The position numbers and the translations under genes were made by a program. Below, piece by piece: positions 32,220-42,800 of a DNA stretch of 64,000 nt. Source of the stretch: Ophiostoma sp. CBS 140.51. Lineage: Eukaryota > Ascomycota > Sordariomycetes > Ophiostomatales > Ophiostomataceae. The notes below the pieces were generated by a model, which did no database searches, was not told the origin of the DNA, and saw nothing but the letters and a program-made list of their open reading frames with translations. Within the stretch, counting starts at the first letter, position 1. Every line of letters starts with the position of its first letter. The DNA is taken from contig JANSLP010000045.1 of assembly GCA_029298735.1 (NCBI GenBank), positions 98,266 through 162,265 on the forward strand. The letters run 5' to 3'.

Positions 32220-33804
32220 TTGCCGCTTCCTCTTTGGGTCTTCCTTCGCAAATTGTCCCCGTTTCAGGCTTCGTCGTGGCTTCCTCTTTCGCTAGGCATC
32301 TTTGTTCTTCTTTCCTGTTACGCTGTGTGTTGTGTGTCTTCTGCCACCTTTCTCCTATTCTCGCGAGGCTGCCTTTTGAGCACCTTTTTGCCTCCTTTCA
32401 CAACTTCTTGTCGATAATACGATCTTTGTCTCGCATCGCCGCATTCGCCTTTGTTCACCCTCTCGCGTGCCCGTCGCTTCTTCTCGCCGTCTTTGGCTTG
32501 GTCTGTCCGTCCTGTATCCATCTGCAGGCACTGGGCCCAGCCACACTGCCGTGGCACCAGCCCCTGCCCATATCTTACGTCGTAATACGCGGCACTTTAC
32601 GATCCCTATTTGGGCCCAAAGCCACCCACATTGCAGAGCTTTTCGACATACCGCGTCGCCCGTGTCTGCACTAGCATAGCGCCCTTGAACAGCCTCGATC
32701 GCCTCTTGCACACAGTCGCGCCGCCTCGCTGCTGCTTCTCAGTGCTTATTATTAGCACACCATTACAGTGCTAAGGCGTCTTGCGCCTCTGCCCTGCGCA
32801 CAAGCTTTTTTCTGCCACACTTCGCCGGCTAGATCCCTCTTGGGTCTCTTGTTTCTCACTGCATCAAGCTGTACCAGGTGGCAAAGGAGAGGGCCAAGTC
32901 CCCAGCTCTCCAGCAAAGTCTGCCCTGTTTCAGATGCGCTACCAGCAAACGGCCGCTCTCACACCTCGTTTCTCTCTTTTCTTCTCCAATACCTCCTCGC
33001 CCTGGACCAAACCAGTGCCAAGATCGAACAAAAAAGGGGTCCCTGGCTGCCCTGGATTGCTTCGTCGTGCCTTTGCACCGTCCTTTCTAGGCCCCTAGCG
33101 TTTGTCAACGCTCCGTAACTCCATCACTTTTTTGTCGTTGCGCTGCAATCGTTGCAGTCGTTGCAGCTTGTTCTTCCCGTCTCGTTGGTCAGGTCCACGT
33201 CCCTGTCTCGCCTTTTCGTAGGGCGTTCCGTGTTTCTCACTCGCACTCGTTTCTTTTCTCACTGTCTGCTTCCCTTTGCCTTCTTTTCCTCTTTTAACTT
33301 TATTTTCTTTCTCTTCCTTCTTCCGCAGCACAAACAAAGCGGCGTCCTTTTGTCTTTCGGCAAGCCACCGATTTGTTCTTTTTGTTCTTTTTTATTTACA
33401 CGAAACGCAACCCTCGATTTTATTTGCACGGCTGTTCCTTTTTTCTTCTTTGTCCCTCCTATCCATTCAACGGCTGCATTCCATTTCTCGCCAACCCCCC
33501 AACTACGTCAAACAAGATTACGACTTTCCTCTTCCACCTCATTCTTTTCTTCAACGACCACGCGCGACCCCGACGAACCCCTCATACTTTCTACACAGAG
33601 CCATTGACGACATCGACGGCATCCTTACGCGCACAAGTATTGCAACACCCTTCGTGCTTCTGGCTGGACTATAACGACCTCGACCGTCCCTGACCGAGCC
33701 CTCGACTACGTCCGACGCACTCGCCTGCCGCTTGACGACTTCCTCCTCACCTCCCGCCGCTCCCGGCTTTCGTCTCTTCGCCTGACGGCGACTCCTCCGT
33801 CACA
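32220..33804 (+). promoter_or_regulatory. Pyrimidine-biased promoter/5' leader of the TMEM184-like gene
   Basis: About 1.5 kb upstream of the start codon is C/T-rich on the coding strand, densest at 33180-33600. It resembles the leaders of the kelch and WSC genes in length and strand polarity. The open frames inside are attributed to base bias. Whether it is transcribed is not visible from sequence. Confidence 0.45.
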
Positions 33805-35856
33805 ATGAATTTAACATGCAACTCGACGTTGGACGATCTTCGGAGTACGTCACCGTCTCGACTTTGTCTCGATCTGTCGCCTCCAACCGCGCACCGTCTT
33901 GCTAACATACTTCACAGTCCTGCCAACGTCTGAGTCGAAGGTCGCTGGTCCGCTAACTTTCCACGACCTTGCCCTGATCATCGCCGGTGCCTCGACTCTG
34001 ATTGCTATCTGCATGAGTTTGTATCTTATTTGGATGCATGCCCTGCACTACACTAAGCCCAAGGAACAGCGCCAGTACGTCTTTTTCGTACTTTTGCTCT
34101 TACTCGCCTCGACTTTCTCTGCTAACGTATTGTCTCCAGCATCATCCGCATTCTTTTCATGGTTCCCGTCTACGCCGCCGCTGCCTTCCTGGCTCTCCGC
34201 TTCTACTGGCACTCCATCTACTTCCAAGTAATAAGCGACTGTTACGAAGCGTTTGCCATCTCCTCCTTCTTCGCCCTACTCTGCTCCTACATTCGTCCCG
34301 ACCTCCACGACCAGAAGAACTACTTCCGCGATCTCCGGGGCATTAAGGCGTGGGTGGCTCCCATCAACTGGTTCAAGAAATGCTGTGGTGGTGAGCGTGG
34401 ACCCTGGCGCACGCCCGCAAGCGGTCTGACCTGGTTCAATATCGTCTGGATCGGCATCTACCAGTACTGCTTCATCCGCGTCGCCATGACCATCACTGCC
34501 GTCGTCACACAATATTTTGGCCGCTACTGCGAAAGCTCCAACAGTCCCGTGTTCAGTCATGTCTGGGTAGGTTCCCTTTCCCCCAACCCCCTCGTTCGGT
34601 CTCACACAATTTTCTTTTGTTTTACAGGCCCCCTAACAATTTAGATTCTTGTGATTGAGTCTATTGCCGTCACTATCGCCATGTACTTTGTCATCCAGTT
34701 TTACATCCAGATGAAAACGCCCCTGGCCGAGCACCAGCCCTTCATGAAGGTCTTGGCTATCAAGCTCGTCATTTTCCTGTCCTTTTGGCAGTCGACCGCC
34801 ATTTCCCTGGGCACCTCGACACTCAAGATTGTGCACGCCACCGATGTCATTGCGTACCCCGATATTGTCGTGGGTATTCCGTCGCTGCTGCTGTGCTTTG
34901 AGATGGCATGTTTCGCCATCTTCCATCTCTGGGCCTTCCCGTGGCGCCCCTACAAAGAGGGTGCCCGCACTACGTTCTATCCCGTCGCCGACCCCGATGG
35001 ACCCGACTCGTCGCCCAAGCCCAACGAGCACCAGCCGCGCAGCGGCGGCTTCATGGGCCTGCGCGCTATTGGCCACGCCCTCAACATCTGGGACGTCATT
35101 AAGGCCTTTGGCCGTGGCGTGCGCTGGTTGTTTGTGGGCGTGCGCCACCGCCGCGAGGATGTCAGCTACCAGACGCCGCTCAAGACGGCCGAGATGGACC
35201 TGGACGACCTGTCGCCGCAAAAGTTCAACAGCCGCAGCAATAGCGGTGCTAGTGGTGTGATGATGGGTGAAGGGGTTGACACGGGGTACCACTCGAATTT
35301 CGCCGGTATGAAGAGTACCGAACATTTGCCAATTGCAACGCAATTCCGCCGAAGCCGTTTCGACATGCTGACAAACAACGAAGGAGGGAGTGGATCCAAT
35401 ATGTCCGACCAAGGTGCCGATATTGGCATGGCCATTACACAAGGTGGTGGTGGAAGCAGTGGTGGCATGGGTAGTGGTAACGGCAACGGTCGCCGGCAAG
35501 CCAGCGATGAAGCCGCCGGTCTGATCGCCTACGCACAGCCCATGTCATCCACACCCGTCGGCCACGACCACAACGATAGCAGCCCCGAGCGCTACCGTGA
35601 CCAGGACAACCTGCGCGGCAACAATGTGGTTGTACCAAACCATGGTGGTGTTTACAATGACGACATTTACGGCCCCGACGAGTCCGGCACTGCCTACGGT
35701 GGTGGCTATGACACTCGTGGCCGGGCACCCGCACCAAGACCGCTTGTGCAGCCATACCAGCAACAAGTGCCGCAGCAGCAACGTCAACAACAGCGCCAAG
35801 CGTCACAAGGCGGCCCCGTCTACCCACAAGACACGCAATGGGGTGAAGCAAGATAA
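33805..35856 (+). CDS. TMEM184/OST-alpha (DUF300) family seven-TM protein, four exons
   Basis: Exons are 33805-33844, 33918-34074, 34140-34566 and 34645-35856, giving 611 aa. Donors are GTACGT, GTACGT and GTAGGT. GCTAAC or CTAAC branch sites lie shortly before each acceptor. The short first exon carries two N-glycosylation sequons (Asn2, Asn6), suiting an outside N-terminus. Seven hydrophobic helices follow within about residues 29-300. Splicing restores the family motif KEQRHIIRILFMVPVY between helices 1 and 2. The C-terminal about 305 residues are cytosolic-like and low-complexity (Gly, Asn, Ser, Gln, with a poly-Gln-rich end). Animal relatives include organic solute transporter alpha and TMEM184; yeast and fungal members localise to plasma or vacuolar membranes. 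Substrate is unknown, so transport is inference. It is convergent with THO2. Confidence 0.88.
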
Positions 35857-36804
35857 GAAAAGAAGCGACAAAGAACGATTTTGGCATTTCATCATTTTTA
35901 CGTTTTGATAGACGGCGCGCGGATAGTAATGACTGATGATCTTTTGGTTTGTTTTTGTTTAATCTTCTCTTCCCCTCACCCAACGACAAGTTTATTTTCG
36001 GCTTCTTCGATTTTTGTGTCCATTTTTTTGATACCGATGGCGGCGTTTTTACTTGGCGTTCAATTCATTATCTTTCCCACCCACCCTCTTCTACTTGATT
36101 GCCCTATGTGGTACGCAAGCCAGGGTAGATCTTCTTCTGGTGATTGATTACTCAATCGCCCACTACGTTTTTTGTGCGCAATATATTCTGGCTGTATATA
36201 AGGGGACCCATATGGCAGGGCATATACAGGGCTTTTTACAGGAGGAAACTCGACGGAAAACTCCTTCGGTGGCAGCATGCTGGAATGTCTGTCACGCGGG
36301 ATATCAACTACAGAGTAGTGAATCAACTTTTTACGTTTTTATACAAGCTTTATTCTCTATGATCGCCGTGGAGTCATTCTTGGTCCCAATCATTATCAAC
36401 GAGACGATCGAAAGACCTGATTTAGGAGACTTTCGCAGCTTTATTGGTCGCTTTGCGGCTTGCCTAAACGAGTGAAATTCGAATATGGTACAAATTTGAA
36501 TGAAAGATTTAGTAAATAGATAGATATATCCCTTTTCCCTTTTTGTAAATAACGCGCAGCTGGTAATAATGGCACATAAACAAAGAAAAGGAAGAAGATG
36601 AGACAATGGCGCGCAATCCCAGGCAAAGAACATAAGAAAAAGAAGATTGCAAAGACAATTAGAGAAAAGAGAATCAAGGAAAATACTAAAACAAGAAAAT
36701 GTGTAGAGTCGAAATATCGACAAAAATGACATGACACGCCGGTCAATCAAGTAGACGCTTCACTGAAAGAAGCCCCCTTGATGGAAATTCCACATCGGCC
36801 GGCC
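35857..36804. terminator. Convergent 3' region between TMEM184-like gene and THO2
   Basis: This is A/T-rich sequence between two facing stop codons, with T-rich downstream elements on both strands. An open frame at 36053-36475 (+) has no supporting features. No gene is called. Confidence 0.5.
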
Positions 36805-39800
36805 CTACCGCCGCTGCTTCTTCTCCCGGTCGTTGGACAACATGCCCACGCCTTCGTCGCTGCGCCGCTTACGGCCGCGGTGGTCGTCACGGCCACCACG
36901 GCCACCGCCGCCGTTACCACCGTTGTTTCCACCATCATTTCCACCACCGCCGCCGCGGAAATCGTTACCACCACCACCTCCACTGCGGCGCGAATCCCGA
37001 CCAGGTCCCATAGGCTCACGGTTCGGGTCACCACCACCACTGCGGAGTGGTCCATTGTTACCACCGCCACCACCAAACGAGTCGCCGCCGCGGTTCGATG
37101 ACCGGCGGTTGGAGCCGCCAAAGGAGTTGTTGCTGTTCTGGTGCTGCTGCTGCTGCTGCGGCATGGGCGGCAGACCAGGAGGCGGTCCTGGAGGAGGGGG
37201 TGGGGGCGGAGGAGGCAGACCACGGTGCTGCTGCTGTTGCTGCTGGTTTTGCTGGTTCTGCTGTCTGCCACGGCCGCCACCAGGACTCCGTTCACGGCTG
37301 CCACGACGTGAGCTGCGACGATCGCCACGGTCACCACGATCGCCACGGTCGCGACGGTCGTTACCACCGCCACCGCCGCCACCGTTACTCTGACGTGATG
37401 AACGGCCACTGTTGTTGTTGTTGTTGTCACCACCTGCGTTGCGCAAAGGATCGTTGCGCTCAAAGATAGGCGACGGGGTCGGCAGGCCCCCGGTGAGGAC
37501 CTGTGCATCTGAGCCGGCAATATGACCTCGGTTGCTGCTGCGCCGGCTACCGCTACTCGGGCCACCTGAGATAGTATCCTGAATGCCCTTCAAGAAGCGT
37601 TCACGGTCACTACCGCCACGGGAACGCAAGGCGTTGTTGGAATTGTTGTTTTGGTCACGGCTGGACGAGGAAGGGGTGGCTGCGTTGCTACCGCCATCAT
37701 GACCACCACGAATGTCTCGGCCACCGCTGTTGTTGTTGGGGGCAGGCGTGTGAGGCAAGTTGTGGCCACCGCCACCACCACCACCGCGCTGCTGCTGCTG
37801 CTGCTGCTGTCCAGAGCGGTCGGGTGTGCCACTGTGGGTGGGAGCAGCGGACGACGGACCGCCTGGAGGAGGAGGCGGGGGGAGGGGAGGTGGTGTGCCG
37901 CGCGAGTTGGACGGGTTGTTGAACTGGCGCACGCGGTCACCAGACACAGGAGTAGCGTTAACCGACGTTGAAGGTCCAGAGGGGGTCGGGGGAAGGCCAG
38001 AACCACCTTGACTGTTGCGACCACCACCACCACCGCCGCCACCGCCTCCGCCAGAAGCGCCATCGAGTTGCCCACCGCGACCTCTCCTAGAGGAGCGGGA
38101 AGGGCCAGACGGTGGCTGGTTTTGTGAGTCGGCGGTCGAGTTCTGTGAGGTTTGTTGTTGCTGCTGCTGCTGAGACGATCTGCCGCCGTCGCGAGGGCCA
38201 TCACGAGAGCCATCCTGGGGCTGGTCGCGAGGGTCACGACCATCACGGCCTCGGCTGCCACGCGGGCCTAGAGGGGTGCTATTGGTGTCGACGACGGAGG
38301 GAATGGCGTTGAGGCGGCCATAGCTGAGGTCTTGCGGCGGTGCCGGGCGGTTCCTATCACCACGCTCGCTTCTCTCCGAACGTTCGGTGCGTTCGCCGCG
38401 GTCAGAGCGATCCCGATCCCGGTCTCTATCGCCACGCTCGCTTCGCTCACCGCGCTCTCCACGTTCTCCCCGATCTCCACGCTCACCCCGCTCACCCCGC
38501 TCGCCACGTTCACCGCGGTCACCACGATCGCTGCGCTCCGTCCTATCGTTGCGCTCTCCGCGATCGCCGCCACGGCTGCTCCGTTCACCACGGTCGGACC
38601 GCTCGCTACGTTCAGGACGGCCGTCACGGCTGGAAGAGTCAGCTGCAGGTTGGCTGGGGGCCGCAGCAGGTGCAAGCCGGCCATGACGATCATCACGCTC
38701 CCGGTCTCTATCGCGGTCACGGTTGTCACGGCTGTCACGGCCATCGCGGCCATCACGGTTGTCACGCGAATCACGAGAGTCGCGACCATCCCGATCACCA
38801 TCACGGCCGCCACGACCACCACGGTCATTGGCCGGGGTGGTCTCGTTGACCGAGGGCTGTGAGCGGCGGTCGGACACGCGGGGCGACTGGGTCCTACCTC
38901 CTCCGCCACCGGGTGTCGACGGTCCTCCAGCACTACCACCGCTAGTTCTGCTGGACCGGATATCCTTGCCATCGTCCTGGAGAAGGCGCGCGCGTTCGGG
39001 GTTGATGGCCACTTCTTGGACTGCCACGTCGGGACGCTTCTGGGGGATCAAAGAGGCGGGGCCTGTCGGCGGTGCGTTGTTTCCAGTGGCGGGTCCATCG
39101 CGAGGTTCGCGCGAGTCACGAGGGCCACGGCCACCGTCGCGAGTATCACGGGGATCTCGAGAGTCTCGAGAATCACGGCCGTCACGACCATCGCGTGCAT
39201 GATCGCCCCGGCGGGTCGGTGTGTTGTCCATGCGGCTGTTGCGGCCACCTCCGCCGCCACGCTCGCCCGGCATGTTGCCAGCAAAGTCGCGGCCACCAGG
39301 TGGACGGTCGGGCCGGCCACCACTGCTGTTGCTGCTGTTGTTGTCTTGGGCGCCACCACGAAGATCCCGAGGATCACGGCCGTGGTCGCGCGGGTCTCTG
39401 GGGCCACGAGGATCGGTCGGTGGTGCGGCACCCTTTTGCGCCTGTGACTGTTGTTGGGCGTTGCTGGCATTGCCAGCACTGTTGTTGTTGCTGTTGCTAT
39501 CGGAAGAGCCACGAGGCGACCCAGCATCCCGCCGGTCCTGGTTCCGGACCTGGCCGAAGCGGTCGCCCTGTGCAAAGCGGCCACCACCAACAGAAAAGTC
39601 GGGACGGTTGGGCAGGCTGTGTGAATGGGGAAGCGACGTCAGCGCAGACGGCTGCTTAGGCAGCTGCGAGTGAGCGTCGCCGCCCCGCGAGGAGTTGGAC
39701 AGGTGAGCAGCGCCGGAACGGGGTGTGGATGGCTTGCTATTGAGGCCACCACCGGTTGCCGAAGATGTAGAAGGCGCCGTAGACGAAGCGCGCTTGTTTC

Positions 39801-42800
39801 CACCGTTGACACCAGCGTCCCTAAGTTCACCGTCTTCTGCATCGGCACCGCCAAGGCGTTGAGGACGGAACTCGGGCGCGTCAGGCCGGAGACCGGTCTC
39901 GCCATTGGAGGAAGAGTCTTTGGACTTGTCGTCGCCAGACACGGACTTGGATGACACGTTGGACCGGAAGGCCTGCACCATAACCCACTTGGACTTGCGA
40001 CGCAGCAGCTCCGAGTAGATGGCGAGAGCCGTGACGGACAAATCGACACGCTGGCTGGCTTCCGGGGTAGTGTTGTTCGAGGCGGCCTCGCGCGCGGCGA
40101 TACGCTTGAGCTGGTCGGCAAACTGGCGGCCCATGAAATCGACGGCCGGGAAAGCGTCCATGACGGCCTTGAGGACGCTGATGGCGTTGCGGATGTGGGT
40201 CCACTCGAGGTTTTCCAGGCAGTCCTTCAGGGCCATGTTGAGATTCTTATGCCAACTGTAGAGAAGGTCGCGGAACTCGGTGTGCTCAATGTAGGTGGGG
40301 CCGGAAGGCGCTGCGGTGGTGTCTTTGTCTTTGGCATCCTTATCTTTGCTGTCCTTGTCCTCGTCGTCGCCTTCAGCAACGAGGGCAACGACAGGCTTGG
40401 CCGCCTTGGTGTTCTTGATGAAACCGAGGTAGTTGCGACGGCCATTCTTCGTCTGCCCCAGACCCTCACGCTCGTAGGCATTCTTGTCGCTGTGCCAGCG
40501 GGCCAGGTCGGCCAGAATCAGCTTGAGGAAACGACCAACACGCTCGGCCTCACGGACTGTACTCGTAAAGATAAGATCGCGCAGACGGTTCGTGCTGAAC
40601 AGACGTTGATAGAAGGTGGCCAGCTGGAAGTGTGGGACGCGGTTCTCGTGCAGAAAGCGCACAAAGCGGAAGGCGTACTCAGCGTCGGCGACGGACAGCA
40701 GTATACGCGGCATGAGGCACTGCTCAAGCAAAATATCGGAGAGAGCAGAGGCCGAAGCTTGCGTGACAGTCGATGACCCGTTGTTGGTGAACCAGGTCTG
40801 TGCCTGCACCAGCAGATGGCGCTTGGTGTCGCGGTTACGGGTGCCTAGAGCGAGCATCTCTTCGGCAATGATTTGGCGCTCTTTGAGACGGGTCTCGGCC
40901 TCCTCGTTGCGGCGCATCATTGCAACGCGGGGGTTCTCGGTACCCTGGACGGCCCGCGAGTTCTTAAGCGCAGAGCTTTCTTTGCGTAGCCGGTCAATCT
41001 CCGTGTCATAGCGGGCACGCGGGACGACAATGTCGCCCTGTTGCAGGGTCCAGAATGTGACAAAAAACTCGGGGCTGATGCGCTTGAGAACGCGCTCGGG
41101 GAGGGTCTCGCTGATAAAGTCGACGAGAGGCTGGAGAGCGCCCATGGAGGGAGCAGGGGTGGCTGTCTCAGTCTCAGCCGGTGCATCAACCTCCATTTCA
41201 GCGCCGTTCGTCTCGGCCTTGGCCACGATGGTCATCTCGTCGGTTTCGGTCTTTTGTGAGTCATCACCGTTCTTCATGGCCACGTCCTCAGTTACGGGCA
41301 CATCCGTCTTGGCGACAGTCGTATCGTCGGTCGTGGATGGCATCGTGGGGGTGGGAAGAGCGGCCATGGCGGCATGGAAATCGAGACCGGGGCGGCCAAT
41401 TAAGAAGGCTAGGTTGGCATCGAGACCAAACTCTTTCATGAGCTCGGGGATGGTCGGGATCAGAGCGTCAAACTGGGCTGGACTCAAGGTGTTGCGCAGC
41501 AGATCGAGGTATTGTGTCAAAATCTCCTGGCTGTCGTCGACGAGTGTTGCGAGGTACTTGATATGGGCCTGTTTGGCAGCAGGTGCGTAGATGGCGGCCT
41601 GGCGATGCTGGGCAATGTTGATGAGCAGACGGCCAACAAGGCCGGCGTCTACCAGAGTCTTGACAAGACGCTGAGCACTGCGGCGCTGAGCGGCACCCTT
41701 GGCACTGCTGTCAGCATCGTCACGCACATCGCCCATAGCGAGCAGTGTGAGACGGCGCAGAGCAGGACCGCCCGTCATGCCCTGGATCTTGGCTTCAGTC
41801 CAGTCGGAATCGGCAACGAGGCCGCCCATGTTGACAATGAGGTCGCGCAGGATAATCAAGTCACCTGGGTCACCGGCAGCGGATAGACGGCGCGTGACGT
41901 ACTGCACGACAGGCTTGACGTCCATGTTGGGGTAGGCAGCAAAGACGAGACCGGCGAAGCGCGACAGGGCCTGCAGCCACTTGCTGGCGACAAGAACGGA
42001 AGAAGCGTTGTGACGGCTACGGCGACGGCCACCAATAGATCCCATGAGCGACCAGACGAGGACATCGTAGCCGAGATCGGTAAAGTAGCGCGCACAGGTG
42101 ACGAAGACGTCAATCAGGTTGTCGTAGGCCTCGAGCTCACCAAGGGCGACCTTGAAGACGATAGCTGGGGAAGTAAGTGCGGCCTTGGCGAGAGAACGGC
42201 CCATGAGCGAGCTGTTCTCACGCGAGATACGACGCATGATGCGCAGGGCCTCCCGCTTCGTGCGGGCAAAGGCCTTTTGCATGACGGGCTGGCGCGACAC
42301 GGAGCCCTCGAACCACTCGGCGTACAGTTCGTAGCGCTGCTTGAGCGGGTAGGTGCGCAAGAGCTGCCAGACGGCGTCGACAGCAGCTGGGTTGGCGGGA
42401 ACCAGACTCAGCGCGGGAACGAGCAGGCGCTGCAACAAATCATACCAGCGTTGGCGGTTCTCCGGAGACGGGTTTTCATGGAGGTCCTTGGCGCCAATAG
42501 ACGCGAGGCTGATGACGAGCTCCGGCTCCTGGCCAATGCTGGGACCAGAGACACCGAGGAAACTGTCACAGAGGGCAAAGACGTCGTCGACGGTCTGGCA
42601 GACGGGGACGTTGTCGAGCCACTCGTCAAAGTAGTAGCGGTAAGGCTGACCGTCGGCAACATCGAGCTTGTCGGCAAAGGGCCAGCGGAAGGGCCGACGG
42701 ATGCCCTGCTCGCCGCGCTTGACGTAGCCCTTGAGCGTGCCGCTCTGATCGTACTCGGCAATCTTCTTGGCGGGAGCATCGGCAGATGAGGACTCTGCCC

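Noticed and set aside
31358..32295. Overlapping frames on both strands (210 and 174 codons)
   Set aside because: Antisense overlap, no motifs, no splice signals.
34633..35499. 288-codon minus-strand frame opposite the TMEM184-like tail
   Set aside because: It is antisense to a low-complexity coding exon and has no independent support.
38332..38862. Repeat-rich + strand frames and array-like repeats near 38.4-38.8 kb, considered as CRISPR or a satellite
   Set aside because: Unit lengths are short and degenerate, there are no unique spacers, and the repeats are in frame with THO2 Arg/Asp/Glu codons.
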